From contig NC_035926.1 in NCBI RefSeq assembly GCF_000348985.1, positions 124,001 through 188,000 of the forward strand: a DNA stretch of 64,000 nt, read 5' to 3'. Below the pieces are notes generated by a model, which did not search any database, was not told where the DNA came from, and worked only from the letters and a program-made list of their open reading frames with translations. The stretch comes from Huiozyma naganishii CBS 8797 (lineage: Eukaryota > Ascomycota > Saccharomycetes > Saccharomycetales > Saccharomycetaceae). Of this stretch, positions 1 through 8,693 are shown piece after piece. The translations under genes were made by a program, and so were the position numbers. The first letter of the stretch is position 1; every line of letters begins with the position of its first letter.

Positions 1-795
1 TAATTCGAGCCAGCAAGTCCAATTGAAGGTGTAATAGCTAAGCGATTCTAGGAATGCAGACAGCGCATGAGATTTGTTTCCTTGTCGATTGAGTAAAACA
101 CCTTTTAAATAATGCAATAAAGCCAATCCAAGCGTGTTTGCGGACCTCTGATCCAATTTCTTCAAGTAAACCCTTAATTCGTTGAGTATTATCGCCAAGC
201 TTGTCTGCTGTCCGGTTTCTGAAGTGAAAACTCCTTCAGATTGCTTCTGTGTATTGTCTTGTAGAAAATTGCTACCCAATAGGTGTTTTTCACTTAGTTC
301 TTTTTCGCTCTTCTTGTCGGGTTTGCCGGTCATCAAAACATTTTCAGTGGATTCTCTTGTTTTCTTGTCCCAGGACAGGTATTCACTATAGAACTGCAAA
401 AACTTCAACCTCGGTTCTTCAGCATCTCTTAAGAAAAAGACACATCTGTCAAACTCTTTGCAGTCAAAGAGCGTAGAAATAAACAAATAGAGGTCATATT
501 CACTTTCTGTTAGACCCATATATGGTCCGCTGACCTGTTCCGCGGGTACCTGGGGCGAGCTTGGGATCGCCATATTAATTCTATTCCTCAATGGAGAATC
601 ATTGTCCTGTGTCGTAGAGCTATCCGCGGCGTTCGTATCTATGGTAACGTTGGTGAGTCCGTGTAGCGCTTCCGCGGACCATTTCGCCGACTTGTACAAT
701 TTCCATTGAGAGAGTTCCCTTGCAGAACGCCTCAGTCCGAGTTTAACTCCTTCAAGGATTTTCAGTTGAGCTGATTCCAAAGTGTCGCCTTGCAT
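1..795 (-). CDS. CDC23: Anaphase-promoting complex subunit Cdc23, N-terminal 265 codons (cut by window edge)
   Basis: An open frame runs on the minus strand from an ATG at 795 off the left edge. The product begins MQGDTLESAQ and contains YDLYLFISTLFDCKEFDRC, the TPR-type N-terminal region typical of Cdc23/Apc8. Cdc23 is a tetratricopeptide scaffold of the APC/C, the ubiquitin ligase that triggers anaphase and mitotic exit. It is divergent from THP2, with a 172-bp shared promoter, as in S. cerevisiae (YHR166C-YHR167W). Only about the first two fifths of the usual ~626 residues are present, and nothing is broken in what can be seen. Identification rests on sequence resemblance plus synteny. Confidence 0.9.
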   Translation of the reverse strand, partial: MQGDTLESAQLKILEGVKLGLRRSARELSQWKLYKSAKWSAEALHGLTNVTIDTNAADSSTTQDNDSPLRNRINMAIPSSPQVPAEQVSGPYMGLTESEYDLYLFISTLFDCKEFDRCVFFLRDAEEPRLKFLQFYSEYLSWDKKTRESTENVLMTGKPDKKSEKELSEKHLLGSNFLQDNTQKQSEGVFTSETGQQTSLAIILNELRVYLKKLDQRSANTLGLALLHYLKGVLLNRQGNKSHALSAFLESLSYYTFNWTCWLEL

Positions 796-967
796 TGCAC
801 TGCTCTTGTTTGAAAGTTGTTCCCTTTGTCCATCCTGTTTCTGATACTTAAATTATTGTGAGCTAGAAAATAGAATTTTTAAACATATTGGGAGGACATC
901 TAAATAGCAGCACTGTGAAAACCAGGATTTGCATTGAACGGTACTGTAGGGTGCTGAAGGGTCCATC

Positions 968-1756
968 ATGAGCAGTGAGCACAGTGAAAGTGAATACTTT
1001 GATTCGCTATGTGAATTAGACCAGCATTTGCTATCGAATCACGAGTCGTTACAGAATACCTTGGATCAACTAAGCAGTCTGGTGGGAAATTTGTCCAGCT
1101 CTGATAATGCTGGCACGGACGCCGATGCTATTGGTTTGCTGGATGAACTCTCGACACAATTCGAGGACTTATTGTCCACTTCTGTTGATCTGAAGTACAA
1201 CAAGTATCATACGAGGGAGTGCCAAATTTTGCATGCCAAGAACTTACAGTCCATAAATTGGAACTTGTCGAGATCACAGTTTGGTCCAAATTTGAGGGAG
1301 TACGTCACCTATATTGAAACAATTAATAAAAACTCTTTGGAGTACTTGAATCTTTTAGGGACATACGCTGTGGATCTCGCTCGCCAGATTGAAATATCAG
1401 ACCCGAGTGTGTCGCACTTTGACATCGATGACTGGAAACCTCCAAGAAAGCTGCTGGAAATATTAGACAAGTTCCAATCTGAGGACTGTGAACCTATAAA
1501 GATTCGGGATGAACTGCAAAGCTATTTAGATAACATAAAACTATCTAGGGCGAAATTCACTCTGGAGAATAAGCACATCCTGCAAGATAAATTGGGCGTT
1601 CTGAGTAAAGAGGTTAGCTATTGGAGGAAAGAATGGGATAACATCGAGAACATGATGTTCGGTGAGGGTTCTGACTCCATGAGAAGCATGCTACAGACCG
1701 TAGATTCTCTAAGATCGAAAATAAACGATGAAAACACTGATATCGAAATGAGCTAA
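968..1756 (+). CDS. THP2: THO complex subunit Thp2
   Basis: The 262-residue product matches the usual length of Thp2 (261 in S. cerevisiae) and sits between CDC23 and MTG2, its syntenic place (YHR167W). Thp2 is a small subunit of the nuclear THO complex, which couples transcription elongation to mRNA export and suppresses transcription-associated recombination. The protein is acidic and strongly helical, with long coiled-coil-like stretches, and has no catalytic motif, as expected. The ATG at 968 is the first in frame. The family diverges fast, so the call relies on length, helical character and position. Confidence 0.85.
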   Translation: MSSEHSESEYFDSLCELDQHLLSNHESLQNTLDQLSSLVGNLSSSDNAGTDADAIGLLDELSTQFEDLLSTSVDLKYNKYHTRECQILHAKNLQSINWNLSRSQFGPNLREYVTYIETINKNSLEYLNLLGTYAVDLARQIEISDPSVSHFDIDDWKPPRKLLEILDKFQSEDCEPIKIRDELQSYLDNIKLSRAKFTLENKHILQDKLGVLSKEVSYWRKEWDNIENMMFGEGSDSMRSMLQTVDSLRSKINDENTDIEMS

Positions 1757-1942
1757 ACCGCCACTTCGATCACGTACTAGTATTTATTATACGTAATTAG
1801 GACTCATGATCATGTATTGTAACTTTATATACAACTCTCATAAAGCGTTATTAATGACTTATAGAATACATACACTTTTGCATAACGTATCAGTTTTCGC
1901 TCTACACACTGTGTTGCAACCTGACAATAGAACACTGAGCGG

Positions 1943-3526
1943 ATGTTGCTTCGATCTCCACAAAACGCACTACCACGATGCTGCACTCGCATCTGCAGTA
2001 ACCTATATTCAACTATTCCTGATAACAGCCCGAGTCTCGACGAAAATGAAGGTTGGTTGAACAGTTTAGCAGGGTCTTCATCAATAGTTCCCGAATTGCC
2101 ATCAACGATGTCCGATTCCCACAAGGGGAAGCGATTTGACTACGAGCTGATATCTAAAGTGCGTGATAGGTTTCATATTAAGGCGCCCCTGGTCAACTTC
2201 ACCTCTGTCAATTACCTCAAACGGTTCAACAACCACATCCATCATCAAACGCAGAATAACTTCATCGATCTACGAATCATTCAATGCAAAAGTGGGAGGG
2301 GTGGGAATGGCGCCATATCATTCCACCGGGACGCTAATCGACGGGTGGGGCCCCCGAACGGCGGTGATGGAGGGCAAGGTGGCAGCGTATACGTGCAAGC
2401 CGTGGAGGGAATGAACTCTCTGGCGAAACTGAAGGCCAAGTATACTGCCGGTGAGGGTTCCGATGGTGGGTCGGACCAGTTGGACGGGGCCTCCGGTAAA
2501 GACCTCCTAATTAAAGTGCCTATAGGTACTACGGTTCGGTGGTGCTTAAATCCAAAGGAGGTAAGGGATATTGTAGGGCGGGAAATGGGGAAAGATCTGA
2601 GCAAGAGTTTGAAAGAAGTTTTGGACACGGTTCAAGTTCCAGTTCAATGTGACGCGCAAGAACAGATCCTATTGCACAGAGAGGACTACGAACCGGGGAA
2701 AGGCTGGATTTTCAAGGACAAGACGGAGGAGTACCATAAACAGAAGCAATGGTTCACCGAATTCAACGAGAAGATGATGCAATACGACAAGGAAGTGAAA
2801 AGAGAGGAGTTCTTTCAAGACCACTTCCCTTTGTTTGGAATCGATCTTGACAATATAACCGAGAAACCGATCAGAATACTGAAGGGCGGCCACGGCGGAT
2901 TGGGAAACATGCACTTCCTCACCAGTATGATCAGAAACCCACGGTTTGCAAAGCAGGGCAGGTCAGGTATAGAGGCGCATTTTTTGTTTGAACTGAAAGT
3001 CATCGCGGACCTTGGGCTCGTCGGGTTACCCAACGCTGGGAAGTCGACCATTCTAAACTGCATCTCCAATGCCAAACCGGAGATCGGCCACTGGGAATTT
3101 ACCACCCTCGTACCCACCATCGGAACAGTCATGAGAAATGCACATACAGGAGACAGTTTTACCGTTGCAGACATCCCAGGAATTGTCAAAGACGCACGGC
3201 TGGATAGAGGCATGGGACTTGAATTTTTGAAGCACATTGAAAGGTCCAAGGGCTGGATCTTTGTCGTCTCCCTTGAAAACACGGACCCTGTCCAGGACCT
3301 ATTAACCCTGATCGGAGAAGTCGGTGGCCTGGAGAAAGTGAATCAAAAGAAAATTCTCGTTGTAGGAAACAAGGCAGATACGGACCCAAATACAAACTCG
3401 ACACAACAGAAGTTTCTCTCATTGCAAGAGTTCTGCCTACAAAACGAATGGGACAGCATCCCAATCAGCGCACTGAAAAAACATAATATCGAGCTGCTCG
3501 TGCAGAAGATGGAGCAATTGGCCTGA
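1943..3526 (+). CDS. MTG2: Mitochondrial Obg-family GTPase Mtg2
   Basis: 527 residues (518 in S. cerevisiae). A basic N-terminus suitable for mitochondrial import is followed by a glycine-rich Obg fold (GRGGNGAISFHRD, GPPNGGDGGQGG, about residues 115-160) and a GTPase domain with the P-loop GLPNAGKST (about 357-365), the G3 motif DIPGIV and the G4 motif NKAD. Mtg2 associates with the mitochondrial large ribosomal subunit on the inner membrane and is needed for its assembly. A long insertion splits the Obg domain (about residues 210-310), as in other yeast orthologs. It follows THP2 directly. In S. cerevisiae DBP8 comes next, but here only 220 bp separate MTG2 from NMD3, so DBP8 is absent from this locus. 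Confidence 0.93.
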   Translation: MLLRSPQNALPRCCTRICSNLYSTIPDNSPSLDENEGWLNSLAGSSSIVPELPSTMSDSHKGKRFDYELISKVRDRFHIKAPLVNFTSVNYLKRFNNHIHHQTQNNFIDLRIIQCKSGRGGNGAISFHRDANRRVGPPNGGDGGQGGSVYVQAVEGMNSLAKLKAKYTAGEGSDGGSDQLDGASGKDLLIKVPIGTTVRWCLNPKEVRDIVGREMGKDLSKSLKEVLDTVQVPVQCDAQEQILLHREDYEPGKGWIFKDKTEEYHKQKQWFTEFNEKMMQYDKEVKREEFFQDHFPLFGIDLDNITEKPIRILKGGHGGLGNMHFLTSMIRNPRFAKQGRSGIEAHFLFELKVIADLGLVGLPNAGKSTILNCISNAKPEIGHWEFTTLVPTIGTVMRNAHTGDSFTVADIPGIVKDARLDRGMGLEFLKHIERSKGWIFVVSLENTDPVQDLLTLIGEVGGLEKVNQKKILVVGNKADTDPNTNSTQQKFLSLQEFCLQNEWDSIPISALKKHNIELLVQKMEQLA

Positions 3527-3630
3527 TCGCCCACAGCCCAACGCGGCACAAAACTCACTACCACCTTTGTCCATAGTCATAACCCAGTAATATTATTCAA
3601 TATCACAGTCACAAAATGAAGAAAAAAAAC

Positions 3631-3676
3631 GAAAATTTTACTCGAGAAAGACTGGAAAAAAATTTTATGCGATGAG
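3631..3676 (+). promoter_or_regulatory. RRPE and PAC motifs upstream of NMD3
   Basis: GAAAATTTT at 3631-3639 and GAAAAAAATTTT at 3655-3666 resemble the ribosomal RNA processing element. GCGATGAG at 3669-3676 is a perfect PAC core. The pair is the known signature of co-regulated ribosome-biogenesis genes, to which NMD3 belongs. The PAC motif overlaps an in-frame ATG at 3672, which argues that this ATG is promoter sequence rather than the start of NMD3. Confidence 0.75.
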
Positions 3677-3746
3677 CATCTCTTATGGCTCACAACGTTT
3701 GTGGAGTGCAACACTGTTTATTAGCACATACAGACAACCAGCGCAA

Positions 3747-5315
3747 ATGGATCAGAGCCAGTTGCAGTTCCAGAGTGGGCACCAACACCAACATGTTTCC
3801 ACAGTGCTGTGTTGCAACTGTGGGACGCCTATTGATGGGTCTTCCGGTATGGTCATGTGTTACGACTGTATCAAGATGACCGTGGATATTACGCAAGGTA
3901 TTCCACGGGAGGCCAACATCAGTTTCTGTAGAAACTGTGAGCGGTTCTTGCAGCCACCCGGGCAGTGGATTAAGGCTGATTTGGAATCCAGGGAGCTTTT
4001 GGCGATCTGTTTGAGGAGATTGAAAGGTTTGACCAAAGTGCGTCTGATTGACGCCTCGTTTATCTGGACAGAACCGCACTCCAGACGTATCAGATTGAAG
4101 CTGACTGTGCAAGGTGAAGCCATGGCGAATACCATCATTCAGCAAACTTTCGAGGTCGAATACGTTGTCCTTGCCATGCAGTGCCCAGACTGTGCCAAGT
4201 CGTACACTACGCACACGTGGAGAGCCGTTGTCCAAATAAGACAGAAGGTGGCCCATAAGAGGACCTTCTTATACTTGGAACAGTTGATCTTGAAGCATAA
4301 CGCTCATGTCGACACCGTCTCGATCAGTGAGTCTAAGGACGGTTTGGATTTCTTCTACGCTCAAAAGAACCATGCAGTCAAGATGATTGATTTCTTGAGC
4401 GCTGTGGTCCCTGTAAAATACAAGAAATCAGAGGAACTGATTTCTCAAGACACACAAAGTGGGTCCTCCACTTACAAATTTTCGTACTCCGTTGAAATCG
4501 TGCCCATATGTAGGGATGACTTAGTCGTGCTCCCCAAGAAACTGGCCAAATCGATGGGTAACATCTCTCAGTTTGTTCTATGCAGTAAAGTGTCGAACTA
4601 CCTACAATTTTTGGATCCATCTACTTTGCAGACAGCTGAACTGTCTCCCTCAGTCTACTGGAGGGAACCTTTCTACTCGCTGGCCGACGTTTCTCAACTG
4701 ACAGAATTCATCGTTTTGGATGTGGATCCAACTGCCATAAGTAGAGGGAAATTGGTCCTTGCTGATATCACGATTGCCAGAGCAGCGGACCTTGGCGTCA
4801 ACGACCAGTGCTACTATATCAAATCGCATTTGGGTGCCATTTGTCACGCAGGTGACACGGTCATGGGCTATTTCGTCGCCAATTCAAACTATAACAACCA
4901 GTTGTACGACGCTTTGAACGGCGACTATATTCCAGATGTTGTCTTGGTGAAGAAACTGTACCGTAGAAAGAACAGAAAGAATAGAAAGTGGAAGCTGAAG
5001 AGAATGGCCAGAGAGCATAAGGATATCGATGCCGCGGAAGACTACACTTCCAGAGCTCAAAAGCAGGAAATGGAGCGTGCAGAGAAGGACTACGAATTGT
5101 TTTTGCAAGAGCTGGAGGAAGATGATGAGTTGAGACAGAATATCAACCTGTACAAGAACAGGCAATTTGCGCCAACGAATCCAAATCCAAACGGCGTGGA
5201 AGAGGCAGAAGAGGAGGAGGATGCTGATGCACCTGAAATCAACATCGATGAACTGTTGGATGAGTTGGATGAAATGACTTTGGAAGACTCTGAGATGAGA
5301 GACGCCGATATGTGA
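3747..5315 (+). CDS. NMD3: 60S ribosomal subunit export adaptor Nmd3
   Basis: Nmd3 binds late pre-60S particles and recruits Crm1 to carry them out of the nucleus. The N-terminal zinc-binding region is intact: LCCNCGTPIDG, MCYDC, FCRNCERF and MQCPDC supply the four CxxC pairs. The long conserved core (ILKHNAHVDT, YAQKNHAVKMIDF) is nearly unchanged from S. cerevisiae. The C-terminus is acidic (EEAEEEEDADAPEINIDELLDELDEM) and should carry the leucine-rich export signal. With the ATG at 3747 the protein has 522 residues, against 518 in S. cerevisiae. An upstream in-frame ATG at 3672 would add 25 residues with no counterpart and lies inside a PAC promoter motif, so 3747 is preferred. Confidence 0.95.
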   Translation: MDQSQLQFQSGHQHQHVSTVLCCNCGTPIDGSSGMVMCYDCIKMTVDITQGIPREANISFCRNCERFLQPPGQWIKADLESRELLAICLRRLKGLTKVRLIDASFIWTEPHSRRIRLKLTVQGEAMANTIIQQTFEVEYVVLAMQCPDCAKSYTTHTWRAVVQIRQKVAHKRTFLYLEQLILKHNAHVDTVSISESKDGLDFFYAQKNHAVKMIDFLSAVVPVKYKKSEELISQDTQSGSSTYKFSYSVEIVPICRDDLVVLPKKLAKSMGNISQFVLCSKVSNYLQFLDPSTLQTAELSPSVYWREPFYSLADVSQLTEFIVLDVDPTAISRGKLVLADITIARAADLGVNDQCYYIKSHLGAICHAGDTVMGYFVANSNYNNQLYDALNGDYIPDVVLVKKLYRRKNRKNRKWKLKRMAREHKDIDAAEDYTSRAQKQEMERAEKDYELFLQELEEDDELRQNINLYKNRQFAPTNPNPNGVEEAEEEEDADAPEINIDELLDELDEMTLEDSEMRDADM

Positions 5316-5489
5316 AGAGCGGCGATTTTGGCAGTATCTAAGTCAGCAAAATTGTGTATATGCGTATATTATGGGGGGTTGCAGTTCTTAAAAAAATGTA
5401 CATTATAGAATTTCTTACGCACAACGGTTTCTTTGCAGCTTTGGAAGGGGACGGGAGATACGGAAACGTGCGTGTTATAGGTTGTAGAG

Positions 5490-7415
5490 ATGTCACAAGG
5501 CATTGGTCACCTGAAGTATGGACCTAGTTTCCAATCTTTCATTGATGCATCGTTTTTCCAAGAGCTGTCTAGGCTCAAGTTAGAAGTACTGAAACTGAAT
5601 GAGCAAAAAGTGCCACTTTACTCCAAGATGGACCTTCTAGCGATTCCTGAAAGTAGCAACAGCGCTTCTTTATTTCTGGGTAAGCAAAACTTTGAAGTGG
5701 AGTCGGCGACTGACGATGGCAACGGTCTGACTGTCGATGGTGCGATTTACAACTTCAATACCTTAGAAGAGTTTAAGTCTCTAGATAAGCAGAGGTTTTT
5801 GCATGACAGAGCTGCAGATGTCTGGGAAGCATGTCAGACCAACATTAACAATTGCTTCAAGTTCAGCATTATCAGTTTTGCAGACCTGAAAACGTACAAG
5901 TATTATTATTGGGTTTGTGTACCAGCCTTGATCCACGCAAACGTATCAATCTCTGTTGCACGTAATCTAAGCGTCTCAAGGGAAATATCTGAAACTGCCC
6001 ATAGTTGGTTCAAGCTATATCCAAACGACTGGGTTGCCGTTCTGACGGAGCACGACACGATTTGCGCTTACTCCCTAGAAGCGGCCAAAACATGTAAAGC
6101 GTTGTATCTGAGGGACTGTTGCAACGTCAAGAACACTCCCTCGACCATAACAAAGACTATCCTGTCTAAGTATTATAGCGACTGTCCTGAGAGGAAAGAA
6201 CTTGATGTTTTCTTTTTCAGAGAGATGAGTTCAAGTTTTGGCTATACCTTGGAATTCCAGTCGAACGGTGCTGAACAGGATTCTGTGGATGCCTGGAAAA
6301 TAAGTGGGTGGGAGAGAAATGTATCCGGAAAGCTTGTACCGCGGTTTGCAGATCTGAGCAAGTTAATAGATCCCTTGAAAGTATCTGAACAATCGGTGGA
6401 TTTGAATCTGAAGCTAATGAAATGGAGGATTGTTCCTGATTTGAATTTAGATATAGTTAAGAAGTCAAGAGTTTTGATTCTTGGGGCTGGAACATTGGGA
6501 TGTCACGTTTCGCGAAGCTTACTTGCTTGGGGTGTAAGAAAGATTACTCTTGTGGATAACAGTAACATATCGCTTTCTAATCCCGTGAGGCAGCCGCTGT
6601 TTCGGTTTCAAGATTGTGGTAAACCAAAGGCTGGAGTTGCAGCACAAGCACTAAAAGATATATTCCCAATGGTGGACGCAACAGGGATACAACTGACCGT
6701 ACCTATGATAGGCCACCCAATAATAAATGATGCAAAAGAGGAAGAAGAATATAATACGTTAGTCCGCCTCATAGATGAACATGACGCCATTTTTTTGCTG
6801 ATGGATTCAAGGGAGACACGATGGTTACCCTCGGTCTTAGGGGATGTCAAGGGTAAAATTGTCATAAGTGCTGCTCTAGGGTTTGACAGTTATCTAGTTA
6901 TAAGGCATGGTATTTACCAAAGGGATGAGGATGGAGGGGGTAAAAGGTTAGGATGTTACTTCTGTCATGACGTTGTTGTTCCGACTGATAGTTTGGCAGA
7001 TAAAACATTGGACCAAATGTGTACAGTGACGAGACCCGGGGTTGCGCTAATGGCCTCAGCCCAGGCAGTAGAGTTGTTAGTATCAATTTTGCAAAACGGC
7101 ATTGCTAGAGATACCCCCAATAATTCAAAGAGCATTTTGGGTGATATCCCTCATCAGATCAGAGGGTTTTTGAATCATTTTACAACACTGAAGTTAGAAA
7201 CCCCCGCATATGAACATTGCCCGGCTTGCTCGAGCTCAGTTGTTGAAAAATGCAGGGAACTAGGTTGGAAATTTGTTCAGAATTCATTGAATGATTCCGA
7301 ATACATTGAAGAATTGAGCGGATTAAAGACCATGAAGATGGAGTTGGAAGAACAGTTGAATAGTCTTAATATGGATGAAACTCAATTTGATGATAACTTC
7401 GAAATAATAGCATAA
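5490..7415 (+). CDS. ATG7: Autophagy E1-like enzyme Atg7
   Basis: 641 residues (630 in S. cerevisiae). Atg7 activates the ubiquitin-like proteins Atg8 and Atg12 and hands them to Atg3 and Atg10 during autophagosome formation. The N-terminal half is the Atg7-specific domain that binds the E2s. The C-terminal half is the ThiF/MoeB adenylation domain with the nucleotide-binding motif LILGAGTLGCHVSRSL (about residues 329-344) and the catalytic cysteine in CTVTRPGV at residue 511. Zinc-type cysteine pairs flank it (CYFCHDV and CPAC). It ends in an acidic tail, DETQFDDNFEIIA. Its place between NMD3 and SPC97 matches YHR171W. Confidence 0.96.
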   Translation: MSQGIGHLKYGPSFQSFIDASFFQELSRLKLEVLKLNEQKVPLYSKMDLLAIPESSNSASLFLGKQNFEVESATDDGNGLTVDGAIYNFNTLEEFKSLDKQRFLHDRAADVWEACQTNINNCFKFSIISFADLKTYKYYYWVCVPALIHANVSISVARNLSVSREISETAHSWFKLYPNDWVAVLTEHDTICAYSLEAAKTCKALYLRDCCNVKNTPSTITKTILSKYYSDCPERKELDVFFFREMSSSFGYTLEFQSNGAEQDSVDAWKISGWERNVSGKLVPRFADLSKLIDPLKVSEQSVDLNLKLMKWRIVPDLNLDIVKKSRVLILGAGTLGCHVSRSLLAWGVRKITLVDNSNISLSNPVRQPLFRFQDCGKPKAGVAAQALKDIFPMVDATGIQLTVPMIGHPIINDAKEEEEYNTLVRLIDEHDAIFLLMDSRETRWLPSVLGDVKGKIVISAALGFDSYLVIRHGIYQRDEDGGGKRLGCYFCHDVVVPTDSLADKTLDQMCTVTRPGVALMASAQAVELLVSILQNGIARDTPNNSKSILGDIPHQIRGFLNHFTTLKLETPAYEHCPACSSSVVEKCRELGWKFVQNSLNDSEYIEELSGLKTMKMELEEQLNSLNMDETQFDDNFEIIA

Positions 7416-8693
7416 TGTAGGTATGGAGTGGTTTAAGCTAAATTCCGGAACCCTTTTCGACAACAAGTGTCTGGATTTAAGATTTAAAAATTGTTCTTTG
7501 TTTGAAGTATCTGAGTCCGCTGTATACGGATAAGAATAGTAATGAATCTTGTATCTGCTCCCATTGCTGATTACAGATAATACTTTATTACTCTATTTCG
7601 TGTCTCAATAAATTTTTGTTTATTTCACATAAGTCTTTATTTTTTTTAAATTCCAATTAAGATTAACAATATATACTTTTAAAGAGCTTGGAAAATTATA
7701 AATCAAGGTACAATGAAGAAAGGTTTTGCTGAATAGGGTCTTGTTCGCCGTGGCTATTCATTGTAGTAGAGTAAAAAGATGTTTTAGTTCAGGTATGACT
7801 TCTGGTATATACTTAATATATAAGTATATGGTTCGACGATCTCTTCTATATTGTAACAGATAGAAGGATCAATTCATTCGAGGTAGCTAGGCTTTATATA
7901 TGTGAGAATTTGCTCAGAGTCAATGGTGTGGCTCTTCACTTTCTCAAGATGTTAGTTACTTCCACACTTGTGGCATCATTATTTGTCTCGTTAACAATTG
8001 TGTCTTTTATCAAGTGTGTGTCCTGTTTATGCCTATGATGATATCTTGTCATCCTTATCATAGTCATTTTCCATGTCCAGCAGGTTTCGACAAAGATGTA
8101 GGGTCTTGATATCAAGTTCACTACTATTTTTATGTTAAGTTACCGTTATCTCTTTTAAAATTCTATCTTATTTCGTTACATTTTATCTTGAAGGAGGATT
8201 TTATGAGCGATGTTGCTATTTCTGGTCAGTATTTTTTGGTCACGTTGCTTCTAACGGATTCTTACTTTAAGTCCGTAGTACCAATAATATGCTATTCATA
8301 AGGCTGGAATTCTTTTTGCCTTGTGCGAACTGGGAAAGAATAACAGACAGTCCTAGACGATAAGATTTACTCCGTTTTTATATTATTTTGAATACTCCAA
8401 GTTTGAAGAATTTTTTTAGAGGAAAGTCTATCTGTAACACTTCCTCAGAAGATTCGTATACTCATAGACTATACCGAATCATGTTAGCATCAATTGCCGA
8501 CCATATAACTGAAGCAAGCAGCGGTTCACTTATGCATCACCCTGTACGAAATACTTTTAGCACATCTCAATCGCGAAAAACGTCAAAATTCGCGATGGAC
8601 CAAAAATGTAAACAAAACGGATCTGTGAATAAGAAGTGCAGTTTACAGCACTAGTCAGTGAACCCTTCAAGTGGCCCCCAGTTAATTCAAGAT
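7416..8693 (+). other. AT-rich gap between ATG7 and SPC97, no gene recognised
   Basis: 1.28 kb without a convincing reading frame. The longest frames are 61-88 codons and show no family features. The first part should hold the ATG7 terminator (T-rich stretch near 7630-7650), and the last 200 bases the SPC97 promoter. I looked for tRNA boxes, U5/U6-like segments and paired C/D snoRNA boxes. A lone AUGAUGA near 8034 has no matching D box at a sensible distance. The gap is large compared with its neighbours. Confidence 0.5.

Noticed and set aside
671..678. TCCGCGGA as a PDRE in CDC23
   Set aside because: It is within coding sequence and the word also occurs in other GC-rich genes (for example near 45419); only the one in the STB5 promoter has a non-coding, palindromic context.
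8034..8125. Possible C/D box snoRNA after ATG7
   Set aside because: A C-box-like AUGAUGA is present, but no D box (CUGA) or terminal stem at a plausible distance.
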